A stretch of 44,979 nt of DNA from a virus, in IMG/VR virus record IMGVR_UViG_3300010396_000021, positions 1-44,979 of that record; one strand, given 5' to 3'. The notes beneath the pieces are model-generated. The model saw only the letters and a list, made by a program, of their open reading frames with translations. It searched no databases and was not told the origin of the DNA. Each line of letters opens with the position of its first letter. Positions within the stretch are counted from its first letter, which is position 1. Below are positions 8,498-16,609 of this stretch, in pieces. The position numbers were made by a program, and so were the translations under genes.

Positions 8498-8944
8498 CTA
8501 GATGCGGGCGACGACCTGGACCTCGAAGAGGACCGTGACCTTCCAGCCGTCGTTGCCGCCTACTGCTTTGGATTGAAAGCGTCCGGCGATGGCCCACTGG
8601 ACCTGCGCTTCGAAGCCGAGTTTCGGTTCTTCGGCGATTGCCTTTTCGATGGCGAGAACGATCTCCCAGGTGCGGGCTTCCGTGCCTTCGCCGTCGGTGC
8701 CCTCGCGGAAGACCTCGACTTCGACGCCTACGGAGTAGTCCTCTTGGCGCTGGTGAGGAGTGGGACCGCCGACGTTCTTCCACTCGCGTTCGCCTCTGAC
8801 GTCTCCGATGAAGACGTTTTCGGAGAGGTCGTAGTCCTCGTTGGGGCGGTTGCCCCAGACTTCCGTTTCGGCTTCGACAGCTCCCTCGAAGATTTCCTTC
8901 AGCCGTGCGATGACGGCCGGGACGGTGGAGACTCCGGCGCTCAT
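8498..8944 (-). CDS. Tail terminator/tail completion protein (gpU-like)
   Basis: 148 residues beginning with a helix (VPAVIARLKEIFEGAV), then beta strands (EDYSVGVEVEVFREG; DGWKVTVLFEVQVVARI) and a middle helix (TWEIVLAIEKAIAEEP). This alpha-beta-alpha-beta order is that of tail terminators, which cap the tail tube and bind the head connector. It overlaps the upstream connector by 4 nt (ATGA). Assignment rests on fold pattern and order. Confidence 0.65.
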   Translation of the reverse strand: MSAGVSTVPAVIARLKEIFEGAVEAETEVWGNRPNEDYDLSENVFIGDVRGEREWKNVGGPTPHQRQEDYSVGVEVEVFREGTDGEGTEARTWEIVLAIEKAIAEEPKLGFEAQVQWAIAGRFQSKAVGGNDGWKVTVLFEVQVVARI

Positions 8945-9579
8945 GCCGAGGGGGTCGGCCTGACCCAGCGCTTCAGGCCCCAGACGACGGGCAGCGGCAG
9001 GTCATAGCCCACGGGCAGCGGTCCTTCGCCGAATTCGGTGAGGTTGGGCTGGCCTCCCTCGCGGCGCAGGTGAGCCCACGCCTCGACCGTGACCTTGGCC
9101 CAGTGTTCGATCTCGGTAGGGACGCTCGCCGTGCCCCAGTCGGCTTCCACGTCGATGCGGCGGGTGTGGAACGGCAGTCCTGCCGTCGGGACGGTAGTTG
9201 CGGAGGCAACGAACGCCGGTAGACCGACCAGCCGCACGCCGAAGAACGTCCCGTCGCGCTCGGGGAAGGGCCATTCGCGGAACTGGCCAGCTTCCAGTTT
9301 CGTGCCGCTTTCCACGTCGGGGTCGAGCGTGACTTCGCGCAGCACGCGGTACTCGTAGGGCTTCAGGTCCAACAGCTCGAAGCCGTCGCCGTTGGGCTCG
9401 AACTCGAAGCTGCGGACCTGTTTGTTCGTCGGCCCGAACTCGCGGTTGCAGTGCCGTGGGATGGCCTGCGACGCCCCCAGGATGAGGACTTCTAGATCCT
9501 CATCCTGGAGTTTGTCGCGGACCGACTTGCCCATGAACTGGCGCACCGAGTCGACGTCAACCAGTTCTGCGGCAGCCAT
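8941..9579 (-). CDS. Head-tail connector (adaptor, gp6-like)
   Basis: 212 residues. The N-terminal helices (SVRQFMGKSVRDKLQDEDLE, then LILGASQAIPRHCNREF) are the signature of the gp6/YqbG-like adaptor, which rings the portal. The protein is longer than the ~100 residues usual for the core family, and the extra part is beta-rich, as in actinophage versions that end with an HWAKVTVEAWAHL helix. It follows the capsid region directly. Confidence 0.75.
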   Translation of the reverse strand: MAAAELVDVDSVRQFMGKSVRDKLQDEDLEVLILGASQAIPRHCNREFGPTNKQVRSFEFEPNGDGFELLDLKPYEYRVLREVTLDPDVESGTKLEAGQFREWPFPERDGTFFGVRLVGLPAFVASATTVPTAGLPFHTRRIDVEADWGTASVPTEIEHWAKVTVEAWAHLRREGGQPNLTEFGEGPLPVGYDLPLPVVWGLKRWVRPTPSA

Positions 9580-9585
9580 GAGGCG

Positions 9586-9981
9586 TTAGCCCCTCTTGAT
9601 GTGGACGACCGAAACCTTGCCGGTCGTGCCCGCAGTCCATTTGAGCTTCACCAGTCCACCTTCTGAGAGGTGGCGGGCCGACTCGATCAGGATGATCTGG
9701 AGCGTTTTTTCGGCCATTTTGACTTTCAGGGTGCCGAGCCCTTTGCGCAGCGCCGGAGGCGAGTCGCCTGCGGTGACTTCGCATTCCTTTTCCGCTGCGG
9801 TGGTGTGTTCGATGACCAGGAACGCCCGTTCCCAGTTGCCCCATTCGATGTTGTTGCCTTCCGTGGCGCTGATGGCGACAGGTTTGACGCCCGCCACTAG
9901 CGCGGCGGTGGGGGACAATTCGACGCCTTCGCCTGCTTTCACTTCGAGGACTTCTGATGCTTTGGTGAGTGTTGCAGCCAT
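9586..9981 (-). CDS. Probable minor capsid or decoration protein
   Basis: 131 residues lying just after the major capsid gene. The composition is rich in Val, Thr and Ala, with beta strands (ERAFLVIEHTTAAEKECEV; KTLQIILIESARHL; KVSVVHIKRG) consistent with an Ig-like or beta-sandwich fold such as head decoration proteins have. No exact family was recognised. ATG 9981 has GGAGG about 9 nt upstream. Confidence 0.55.
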   Translation of the reverse strand: MAATLTKASEVLEVKAGEGVELSPTAALVAGVKPVAISATEGNNIEWGNWERAFLVIEHTTAAEKECEVTAGDSPPALRKGLGTLKVKMAEKTLQIILIESARHLSEGGLVKLKWTAGTTGKVSVVHIKRG

Positions 9982-9999
9982 GTGATTTCCACCTCCTCG

Positions 10000-10854
10000 C
10001 TAGTTGTTTTCGATCAGGACTTTGACGAGCTGCGACGGGCGGACGACCTTGCCGCCGTAGACGTGCAGCCCCTTGATGGCTTCGGCGAACCGCTTCTCCG
10101 GCGAGTACGCTTCGACCTTTGAGATCTGCTCCGCGAACGTCCACGCGATCGGGTGCCCCGCGCAGCATTTGAATTTGGTCGAGGCTTCCGGCACGTCGTT
10201 GGACTGGTAGACCCGGAAGTTCGCGGCGTAGCCGACGAACCCGTTGGTCGCGGGAGGCATCCCGCCTTCCAACTGGGCGCGGTTCCCGGTCGTGCCGTAG
10301 CCCACGAACCTGATGTCCTTCTGGAGGTTCGCGACTGCGGCAGGCGGCAGGATGATGAACCGTTTGCCGTCGTCCGGGGTGTCCGTTTCGTCCAGCTTGA
10401 CGCCGGCTTCCACGATGTTGTTGTAGACCGCTTCCGCTGTCGACCGTTTGAAGCTCGAGACTTCGCTTCCGGCCTGTTCCCAGCTTTTGGCGGTGAATTC
10501 GTCCGCTTTTTTGCGGAGCTTGTACGCGGCCCGGCGTGCGGCCTCTTCGAGCAGCGGCGTGTTCGCCTGTACCCGGTCGATGTTGTCCAGCTGGAAGTTG
10601 AAGTAGTCCTGCTGGTCGATCACCAACGTCTGCGCCGCATCAGTCAGGTTGTCCATCGTGATGTCGGTGTCCTTCGTGTACGAGCGGACTTCCGGGTCGC
10701 CGATGGAGATGATTTTCACCGAGTCCCCGGCTTCGCGGATGTCGCCCTCGTAGTCGCGCGAGATCACGTCCGGGCCGTTGTAGACCAGGAGCGTGTTCAA
10801 CGCACGGAGGATCATTTTCGACCAAATTGTCGGCCGAGCGTTCTGGATGGACAT
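10000..10854 (-). CDS. Major capsid protein
   Basis: 284 residues. The sequence carries features of the P22 coat/HK97-fold capsids of actinophages: the opening IWSKMILRALNTLLV, a RDYEGDIREAGDSVKI strand, the long DFDKQ-like spine helix (TPLLEEAARRAAYKLRKKAD) and the FIILPPAAVANLQKDIRFVG segment. It is preceded by a scaffold-like gene and no protease gene is visible, so assembly probably uses a separate scaffold without cleavage of the coat N-terminus. The upstream AAGGAGG site is strong, as expected for the most abundant protein. Confidence 0.9.
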   Translation of the reverse strand: MSIQNARPTIWSKMILRALNTLLVYNGPDVISRDYEGDIREAGDSVKIISIGDPEVRSYTKDTDITMDNLTDAAQTLVIDQQDYFNFQLDNIDRVQANTPLLEEAARRAAYKLRKKADEFTAKSWEQAGSEVSSFKRSTAEAVYNNIVEAGVKLDETDTPDDGKRFIILPPAAVANLQKDIRFVGYGTTGNRAQLEGGMPPATNGFVGYAANFRVYQSNDVPEASTKFKCCAGHPIAWTFAEQISKVEAYSPEKRFAEAIKGLHVYGGKVVRPSQLVKVLIENN

Positions 10855-10925
10855 GAGCGTCCATACCTCCTTGCGGTGTGGTTATGCAGTTGGCACGCCA
10901 CGCCGCGGGAGGGCGGCGGGAGAAG

Positions 10926-11546
10926 CTACTGCGGTGATGTGCGGAGAACCGCCTGCACCTCCGCATACCTGGCGTCGAATTCGCTATCCGGAAGGGCTTC
11001 CACGTCCTCGATAGTGCGGAGCGGGGCCTTCCCGGGTGGCGGCTTCGGGCCGGTGTCGGGGGTTGCGGCGGGGGTGAGCACCTGTCCGATCTCCGGGGGT
11101 GCCTGCTGCTCTTTGGCGATTAGGTGCGGCGAGGACTCGGCGATCCGCGCAAGTGCGGCCTCCGTGAGCCCGTCGTCCTGACCGTCCTCTGGCGAGATGC
11201 GACCGATCACGTCGGTCGGGTCGAGGAACTTCGCCTTCGACGCGAGTCGCGTGATCCGCTGCTCGCGCTCGATCCGAGCGTTGTTTGCTTCGGCCTTCTG
11301 GAGGGCTTGCTCGCGCTGCTCAGCCAGCTCTTTCCATTTGCCCTGCTCGGCTTCGCGCTCCTCTTTGGCTTTCTTCTGCTCGGCCTCGAGCTTGCGCGAT
11401 GCCTTCTCGGCCTCGGCCACACGGCGCCTGAGCGCTGCGGCCTCCTGCGCCGGCATCGTGACCGTCTCCGGCTGCTCGGGTACTGCGGGTGCGTCCGGTG
11501 TCGCCGCAGGGGCGTCTGCCTCTGCGGCGGGTGCGTCATCTGTCAT
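10926..11546 (-). CDS. Capsid scaffolding protein
   Basis: 206 residues. The N-terminus is Ala/Pro/Asp-rich and disordered. Residues ~35-110 form a continuous charged coiled coil (AAALRRRVAEAEKASRKLEA onward), and the C-terminal part is again Pro-rich with a final helix (DSEFDARYAEVQAVLR). This layout and the position just before the coat gene are those of phage scaffolds, which template the procapsid and leave before DNA packaging. Confidence 0.8.
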   Translation of the reverse strand: MTDDAPAAEADAPAATPDAPAVPEQPETVTMPAQEAAALRRRVAEAEKASRKLEAEQKKAKEEREAEQGKWKELAEQREQALQKAEANNARIEREQRITRLASKAKFLDPTDVIGRISPEDGQDDGLTEAALARIAESSPHLIAKEQQAPPEIGQVLTPAATPDTGPKPPPGKAPLRTIEDVEALPDSEFDARYAEVQAVLRTSPQ

Positions 11547-11663
11547 TGGGTTTCCTTCCTTGCCAGGCGATTTGTCACCCGCAGCGACGCGGGACCATCT
11601 GGCGCTTGGTTGGCGTCCAACCCGGACGCGGGGCTTGCCCCGTTAGGGGCGCAAGATTGGGCC

Positions 11664-11692
11664 TTGACAGGCGTTACCGCGTTCGCTACTGT
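11664..11692 (+). promoter_or_regulatory. Promoter for the plus-strand RHH-HNH-CHC2 operon
   Basis: TTGACA at 11664-11669, a 17-nt spacer, then TACTGT at 11687-11692, which fits the actinobacterial -10 pattern TANNNT. The ATG of the first gene lies 9 nt beyond the -10, so the transcript would be leaderless or nearly so. No Shine-Dalgarno is seen in front of that ATG, which agrees. Confidence 0.65.
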
Positions 11693-11701
11693 GCGTTACC
11701 A

Positions 11702-12022
11702 ATGGCCCCACGAAAGCAAATAAATCTGCGCATCGAGGCTGACCTTTTGGAGCAGATCGAAAGGAGTCGGCGATCCGGAGCGCACGCGGGTATGGCTGAA
11801 ATGTCCCGAGACAACTGGATACGCCTCGCCATCCACAATCTGCTACGCGACCTCAGCGCGACACCGCCCGAAACGGACGAGGACCGATATCGGAAGGCGG
11901 AGCAGCGCATGGCGAACGTCATCTCGGTGCTCGTCGAGGACAAGGAGCTTCCACTACGACCCGGCATGGCGGACCGACTGTTGGCGGCTACCAAATGGCG
12001 CCCACGCAATGCTCCGCGCTAG
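11702..12022 (+). CDS. Ribbon-helix-helix-like DNA-binding protein
   Basis: 106 residues from ATG 11702, chosen because a strong promoter ends 9 nt upstream; the longer open frame upstream has no support. The beginning (KQINLRIEADLLEQIERSR) is a typical strand-helix opening of Arc/MetJ-type ribbon-helix-helix regulators, followed by a second helix (SRDNWIRLAIHNLL). The rest is charged helix. It heads a three-gene operon inserted on the opposite strand between scaffold and portal genes. It may autoregulate this operon or regulate neighbouring late genes; which one cannot be told here. Confidence 0.75.
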   Translation: MAPRKQINLRIEADLLEQIERSRRSGAHAGMAEMSRDNWIRLAIHNLLRDLSATPPETDEDRYRKAEQRMANVISVLVEDKELPLRPGMADRLLAATKWRPRNAPR

Positions 12023-12356
12023 TTACCCATCCGTCTGTCCCCGCTGCCACTGGTCAATCTCGCCAGGCGATGAGATTGGTACACCCGACGATTCGGAGGA
12101 ATGGCTATGCGCCGAATGCCTCAACGACGAGCCCGAGCGTGTCGACTACTTCGAGCACCTCTCATCGCCCGCGTGGCGCACGATCAGAGCGCAAGCGCTT
12201 ATGCGTGCTGGTCGGCGCTGTCAGCTCTGCGCGTCTCAGCGCGGCTTGGAGGTTCATCACAACAGCTACGCCCACGTTGGCCGCGAGGCCCCTGAGGATC
12301 TCGTCGTGCTGTGCGGCGAGTGTCACGCAACCTTCCACGGAAAGCTGGCTGCCTAA
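12009..12356 (+). CDS. HNH endonuclease with N-terminal zinc ribbon
   Basis: 115 residues. An N-terminal zinc ribbon (CPRCHWSISPGD, then CAEC) is followed by the HNH core: RAGRRCQLCASQRGLEVHHN, then LVVLCGECHATFHG. The HH pair and the final H provide the metal site. It overlaps the preceding regulator by 14 nt and the next gene by one base, so the three are probably translated together. Free-standing HNH proteins of this size are either homing endonucleases or packaging-associated nickases. The true packaging HNH here is probably the gene at 16270-16515, so this one is more likely mobile or regulatory. Confidence 0.85.
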   Translation: MLRASYPSVCPRCHWSISPGDEIGTPDDSEEWLCAECLNDEPERVDYFEHLSSPAWRTIRAQALMRAGRRCQLCASQRGLEVHHNSYAHVGREAPEDLVVLCGECHATFHGKLAA

Positions 12357-12583
12357 TGACGATAGAGTTCGTTGACTGTCCGTTCCACGATGCCCGCCAT
12401 CCGGACATGATGATCGACACGGAGCTGGATGCCTTTTATTGCCTTGGCTGTCACGCCTCGGGCGACGCCCGCTTCCTCTTGGAGTTGATTGGGCGGGAAC
12501 ACATCCCGCCGCAGACACTCAGCCCAGGGCTCTTGGAATTCGCACAGCGACCAACCGAATCGGACTCGACTCAACGCAACTAA
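12356..12583 (+). CDS. Stand-alone CHC2 primase-type zinc finger protein
   Basis: 75 residues, starting at the ATG that overlaps the HNH stop (TAATG). Residues 8-45 hold the CHC2 pattern of DnaG primases: CPFH, then FYCLGCHASGDARFLLE, with one Cys-x2-His and one Cys-x2-Cys pair and the conserved G(D/G) turn. In DnaG this finger reads template DNA; here no TOPRIM or helicase domain follows. It could be a remnant of a larger primase or a specialised DNA reader working with the HNH nuclease encoded just upstream. The C-terminus overlaps the end of the opposing gene by 4 nt. Confidence 0.8.
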   Translation: MTIEFVDCPFHDARHPDMMIDTELDAFYCLGCHASGDARFLLELIGREHIPPQTLSPGLLEFAQRPTESDSTQRN

Positions 12584-12990
12584 CCCACGCGCACAATACG
12601 TCGCAGCATGCGCCTCAGGCGGTTGCGACGTGAGGGCTTCTGCCCATCGATCTGGCCGTTGACGACATCGGCCAGACTCTTGCTCAGAGCTTTGGAGTCG
12701 ATGACTCCGAACCCTGAGGACACCTCCGCGAACTCTCGAAGTGCGGCCGTCGTTTGCTCGAGAGCGGCTGTGTGCGCTTCCGTCTTCGCGGTCGCCTGTT
12801 TTATCCCCACTGCCATCTTGCTCAGTTCGTCCTTCGCCGCATCGGCTTTGGCCTGAAACCCTGCCGCCTTAGCGAGCGCTTCGTATCGAACCACGGTGTT
12901 TTTAGTGCGGCAGGCAAGGCTCCTGTAGGAGTCACGCAGCCTCAGCCACGCCTCCACTTCCTTCAGCAGCGCTTCGCACTCGGCGCTCAT
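12580..12990 (-). CDS. Small tape-measure-derived helical protein
   Basis: 136 residues that align by eye with two separated parts of the tape measure C-terminal region. EAWLRLRDSYRSLA and the following EALAKAAGFQAK match NWAKVRDSYLKLA and EALHKAAEFDAK. TEAHTAALEQTTAALREF and SLADVVNGQIDG match EAHTKALEESAKVLKEF and SLADVISGQIAG. The tape measure sequence between the two parts is missing here. The C-terminus is strongly basic (RRNRLRRMLRRIVR). It overlaps the portal stop by 4 nt, so it is expressed with the head genes. Role unknown. Confidence 0.75.
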   Translation of the reverse strand: MSAECEALLKEVEAWLRLRDSYRSLACRTKNTVVRYEALAKAAGFQAKADAAKDELSKMAVGIKQATAKTEAHTAALEQTTAALREFAEVSSGFGVIDSKALSKSLADVVNGQIDGQKPSRRNRLRRMLRRIVRVG

Positions 12991-14366
12991 CGGTTCGTCT
13001 CGTCTTCTCTGAGCGGCGCTGCGCGCTGCGCTTTAACGGGCGTTTCCGGTTTCGCCGGGATCTGGTTCGGATCGCCGGCCGGGAGCGCTTGGGGATCGGT
13101 GCTCGCTGTCGGCTCCATTTCGGTGATCGGGCGCACGTTGTTGCGCTGGACGTGCGGGATGTCGGCGAGCCCTTCGGGGTCGGTCTTCGGGTCCACGGGC
13201 GGCATGTCGATCATCAGCCGGGCCTCGTTCAGGGTTGCCAGCCCGTTGTTGAAGGCCTCTGAGGCGGCGTCGATCTCCTCGCGGCGGTTCCCTCGCAGCA
13301 CCTCGGCCAGGTCGAAGCGGACGTAGAGGTCGTTGCCCCACTCTTCCTCTTCGTCGATCAGCTGGGCCTGCAGGATTTCCTCGATCAGCTTCAGCCACGG
13401 GCGCAGCGTCGTGACGTAGAGGATGCGGTGTAGTTCTTCGACGTTGGAGTACGTGCCGTGGGTGAGGTCGCCGATCATCGGGGGCGGGATGTCGTAGACC
13501 ATGGCGAACTCTTCGCGGCCAAGGTTGCGTGCTGCGATGACCTCTGCCTCTACGGCGGTGAAGGCGTGCTGTTCCCATTTGAAGCCCGGGGCGAGCAGCG
13601 CCGTCTTGAAGGCGTTATCCACGCCGCCGTGGACGCGGGAGAGCTCCGCTTTCAGCATCTCGCGCTCGTTGTCGCGGTAGCGATAGCCTTCGGGCGGGAC
13701 GACGGAGCTGCCGGGGCGCTGGCCGTTCTGGAACGCCGCTGACTGGTATCTGCGCGTCGCGTCGTCGAGCTTGACCGTTTCAGCGAGCGTCTTCAGCGGC
13801 GAGACGCCGAGGCCGTGCAGGTCTTGGGATTCCCAGGCCAGATGAACGCTGTCCTGCGCTGAGAAGAAGCGCTGAACGCCGGTCTGGAAGGTCGACCACC
13901 ACTCCACCGGAGCTCCGAGGGGGGCGTAGCCGGCGATATAGGGCCATGAGACGTTCAGAAGGCACTCAGGAGCGCCGGATTTGGACGCTCCGCGCCACTT
14001 GGCGAGCAATCCGTTGCCGTGGACGAGCGCTGAGCGCGTCAAGCCCTGCTTCCAGTACGCCTGACCCCTTCTCGGGGCTGGTTTGTTCAGCAGATCGCCG
14101 AGAGGATGGCCGCGAATCTCTTCCGGGGCGTCTTCGGAGGCCGGTCGGTCGTAGACATTCACCGGCAGCGTCGAGATCAGCCGCACGAGCTTGTTGACGA
14201 CCGCTGCGCAGTTGGGGTTGGCCTCGTAGATCGTCTCGTAGGTGGCCGTGAGGCTCCCAGAGAGCGCCAGCGAGCCCTGTCCGCCCGCCGTGACGATGTA
14301 ATTGTCGCGGAAGACCGGGGCCTGCGTCGAGAGAAGCCTGTCGTCGCGCGTTACGAGCGTCGTCAT
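12987..14366 (-). CDS. Portal protein
   Basis: 459 residues from ATG 14366, which overlaps the preceding stop by 4 nt. It matches the HK97/SPP1-like portal pattern: the wing/stem segments LVRLISTLPVNVYDRP and HPLGDLLNKPAP, a QSAAFQNGQRPGSSVVPPEG region, and REEFAMVYDIPPPMIGDLTHGT, followed by the stem helix and a disordered acidic C-terminus. The portal is the ring through which DNA is pumped by the terminase encoded directly upstream. Confidence 0.95.
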   Translation of the reverse strand: MTTLVTRDDRLLSTQAPVFRDNYIVTAGGQGSLALSGSLTATYETIYEANPNCAAVVNKLVRLISTLPVNVYDRPASEDAPEEIRGHPLGDLLNKPAPRRGQAYWKQGLTRSALVHGNGLLAKWRGASKSGAPECLLNVSWPYIAGYAPLGAPVEWWSTFQTGVQRFFSAQDSVHLAWESQDLHGLGVSPLKTLAETVKLDDATRRYQSAAFQNGQRPGSSVVPPEGYRYRDNEREMLKAELSRVHGGVDNAFKTALLAPGFKWEQHAFTAVEAEVIAARNLGREEFAMVYDIPPPMIGDLTHGTYSNVEELHRILYVTTLRPWLKLIEEILQAQLIDEEEEWGNDLYVRFDLAEVLRGNRREEIDAASEAFNNGLATLNEARLMIDMPPVDPKTDPEGLADIPHVQRNNVRPITEMEPTASTDPQALPAGDPNQIPAKPETPVKAQRAAPLREDETNR

Positions 14367-14575
14367 GTGGGCTCCGGGACTGCCATCTGAATCCACACCC
14401 CCGGTCCCCTCGGAATCACGATCTCGCCCTTCAGATCGGCCTCGTCGTCCAGTGATTTGCCATGTGCGAGGACCAAACAGTCGCGGTAGGCGTGCAAGAG
14501 GACTCCCTGCAGCGATGGACCGGCGTGGTGGACGATCACGGTGCGTCCCTGCAGCTTGCGAAGCCCTCTGTTCAT
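14363..14575 (-). CDS. Small protein between terminase and portal
   Basis: 70 residues. The pattern GRTVIVHHAGPSLQGVLLHA...LVLAHGK...GEIVIPRG suggests a small beta-barrel (SH3 or Sm-like), with alternating hydrophobic strands. A gene of this size and place recurs in actinophages, where its role is unknown. It overlaps the portal start by 4 nt and abuts the terminase stop. Confidence 0.75.
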   Translation of the reverse strand: MNRGLRKLQGRTVIVHHAGPSLQGVLLHAYRDCLVLAHGKSLDDEADLKGEIVIPRGPGVWIQMAVPEPT

Positions 14576-16002
14576 TAGCCAACCATCTCCATGAGCGGAC
14601 CGTCATAGGGAGCCAACCCGAGCGCTCTGGAACCCCACGCGGCGAGCGTCACGGCCACCAAGGGCGAGATGTCGGTGCCCGAGTTCTTGCGAGACCAGGC
14701 CCAGGCGTCGCTCAGAGGGCGCTTTGCGGCACCAGAGACCGCGGCATTGAGCTCAGGCGTCCCCAGATGGCGAAGATCGCCCTGCTCAACGAGGTCGAAG
14801 AAGAAGCCGCACGCCTGCGCGTACTCCTTCGCGCTCAGGATCGTCACCTTGACGCCCAACTCCTCCAGATCGGGGAGCAATGAGGCCACCGGGCCGGCTG
14901 CGTCCATCAAAACATCCGCCGCATCGTGCTTCTCGACCAATTCGGCGGTTCTCTGCGCCATCCAGCCCGTTCCCTGACGACGGTCGACTACCTCGACGTG
15001 CGAAAGGCCATCTGCGCGGAAGCCCGCGACCCCGATCGACCCGTGAGAGCGGTTCGGCGAGACATCGAGGGCAAAGCAGACCGGATCTAGAGCGCCCGAG
15101 CGCCTGTCCTGACAGTCGGTCCAGAGTTGAGGGTCGATAACCACACTTGCAAGGCCGTCCGTGCGCGGCCAGTCGCCGACACCGAGGCGCTCGACGGCGA
15201 AGGTGCGCGGGTCCATCGACCGCTGCTCGCGCTCGATGTGCTCGTCTGAGATCCGGATGCCTTTGCCGGGGTTCGCAACTCCCTGAACCTCGGAGTTGGT
15301 CGCGTCCTCGTGCGTAACCGCGCCGGGGTGGTCGAAGGGGGCCGACCACTCGAAGTAGGCGAGCGCCGGGTCATCCCCCTTCAGCCCACGCTCGCGGATG
15401 CGCGCAAACGCGACGCCGTTTTCGTCCTTCTCCTGGTCGACCGCTGAGCCCGTATACCAAACCTGCGGGTTGGGTCGTGCCGAAAGCGTCGGAAGTAGCG
15501 CGCCGACCGTCGACTCAGGAAGGTCCATCGCCTCATCGAGGATCAGTAGGTCGGCGGTGAAGCCGCGGCCGCCGCCCTTGGTCCGCGTCCTGAACCTGAT
15601 CCGCTGACGAAGCCCCGTCCGTGGGTTCTTCTTCAGCTCGATCCCCTCCTCGCCGTGGGACTTGGACACCCGTTGCACGCGGGCGTCTAGGTCAGGCGAA
15701 TCTTCGATCAGGCCAAGCAGGCGCCGGAACGCCTCAAGCGACGTGTCGAACTGGTGGGCCGAGTGGATGATGAATCGCTCGTCCAGCAGGAATAGCCCGG
15801 CAAGCTCGCGGGCCTCGAGGATCGCGCCCTTGCCGTTCTGGCGGCTGACCATCAGGCCGACCTCGAACGCCGCCCACTTCCCACCGGGCGCAAGGCCAAG
15901 CGATTGCGAGAGGACGAACGCCTCCCACGGATCAAGCTCGAGCCCGACCGACGCCGCGAGCTCCACGGCTTCCGGCCCGCACGAGCTGGACGACAGCGGC
16001 AC
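14575..16002 (-). CDS. terL: Terminase large subunit
   Basis: About 475 residues from GTG 16002, which lies 5 nt after the small-subunit stop; a TTG at 16065 would add 21 residues but overlap that gene. The ATPase half has a deviant Walker A (VSRQNGKG, near residue 52) and Walker B (LLILDEAMD, near 152), then a coupling TGS segment (WYTGSA). The nuclease half begins at FALDVSPNRSHGSIGV and contains the acidic residues of the RNase H-like site (VLMDAAGP). It drives headful or cos packaging; which type cannot be told from this sequence. Confidence 0.95.
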   Translation of the reverse strand: MPLSSSSCGPEAVELAASVGLELDPWEAFVLSQSLGLAPGGKWAAFEVGLMVSRQNGKGAILEARELAGLFLLDERFIIHSAHQFDTSLEAFRRLLGLIEDSPDLDARVQRVSKSHGEEGIELKKNPRTGLRQRIRFRTRTKGGGRGFTADLLILDEAMDLPESTVGALLPTLSARPNPQVWYTGSAVDQEKDENGVAFARIRERGLKGDDPALAYFEWSAPFDHPGAVTHEDATNSEVQGVANPGKGIRISDEHIEREQRSMDPRTFAVERLGVGDWPRTDGLASVVIDPQLWTDCQDRRSGALDPVCFALDVSPNRSHGSIGVAGFRADGLSHVEVVDRRQGTGWMAQRTAELVEKHDAADVLMDAAGPVASLLPDLEELGVKVTILSAKEYAQACGFFFDLVEQGDLRHLGTPELNAAVSGAAKRPLSDAWAWSRKNSGTDISPLVAVTLAAWGSRALGLAPYDGPLMEMVG

Positions 16003-16006
16003 ATGG

Positions 16007-16273
16007 CTAACCCTTGGCTGCTGCTCTCCCCACCTTCTTCTCCCGTTGCTGCCTGAGCTGGTCAACCAGATCGTTCCTCTCCGCCGGCGGTGCCTGCGAG
16101 AGCAGAACGCCTAGCGTGTCGCGCAGCTCTTTCGCGGCCATTGACTTCATCGCCAACGATGCCGGACCATCCAGACCACGGGCGATCTCCAAAGCCGCGG
16201 CGGCGAGACCCGACTTCGACAGTTGATCCGGCAGGCCGTCAAGTTCTGTCTGCACCGCCTCGAGAACGCTCAC
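16007..16273 (-). CDS. Terminase small subunit
   Basis: 88 residues from GTG 16273, chosen because it overlaps the HNH stop as GTGA and has GAGG 6 nt upstream; the open frame extends to 16348. The sequence is helical ([18 protein letters not shown], then [15 protein letters not shown], then [13 protein letters not shown]), the pattern of actinophage small terminase proteins. It recognises the packaging site and stimulates the large subunit. It lacks a clear helix-turn-helix in this short form. Confidence 0.75.
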   Translation of the reverse strand: MSVLEAVQTELDGLPDQLSKSGLAAAALEIARGLDGPASLAMKSMAAKELRDTLGVLLSQAPPAERNDLVDQLRQQREKKVGRAAAKG

Positions 16274-16515
16274 CAGAACCTCGATCTCAGTTGTCGGCGC
16301 CTGCCGGCGGTACTCCGATTGCACCGACGATGCTCGGGGCCGGTCCAAACCGATCGGTCAAAGTCGCCGTGGCCCAAGTCCCAAGGTTCACCGGGCACGA
16401 TCGCAAACCCGCATCGCGCGCAAGCCACTTCACCTACTTGCACCTGTCGAGCCCAGCGTCGCCTCAGAGCCTGATGGCGGCCTCCGTAGCCCCTTGCGAC
16501 GGTTGAACCCCTCAC
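16270..16515 (-). CDS. Terminase-associated HNH endonuclease
   Basis: 81 residues from GTG 16515. The pattern [18 protein letters not shown], then [14 protein letters not shown], is the HNH form found immediately before terminase genes in many siphoviruses, where it works with the terminase in cutting packaging sites. The zinc pair is CARC and the catalytic His lies in DLGH. It overlaps the small terminase by 4 nt. That context separates it from the homing-type HNH genes elsewhere in the genome. Confidence 0.85.
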   Translation of the reverse strand: MRGSTVARGYGGRHQALRRRWARQVQVGEVACARCGFAIVPGEPWDLGHGDFDRSVWTGPEHRRCNRSTAGRRRQLRSRFW

Positions 16516-16553
16516 AACCCACCCCCACGACTTTTCAAGCGGGGAGAGACGTC

Positions 16554-16571
16554 GTTGACTGCGCGGTCAAC
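16554..16571. repeat. Perfect inverted repeat upstream of the packaging genes
   Basis: GTTGAC, a 6-nt centre TGCGCG, then GTCAAC. It lies in the 94-bp gap 16516-16609 before the HNH/terminase genes, with TTGACC on the minus strand as part of it. It could be an operator, a promoter element or a packaging-site feature; no -10 box was found at proper distance. Confidence 0.4.
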
Positions 16572-16609
16572 AACCGACAAAAGCTGGTGGTTTTGATAGC
16601 CCCTATGCA

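Noticed and set aside
16516-16609. cos site near the terminase
   Set aside because: Only a 6-bp inverted repeat is visible. The ends of the packaged DNA cannot be located from a circular contig.
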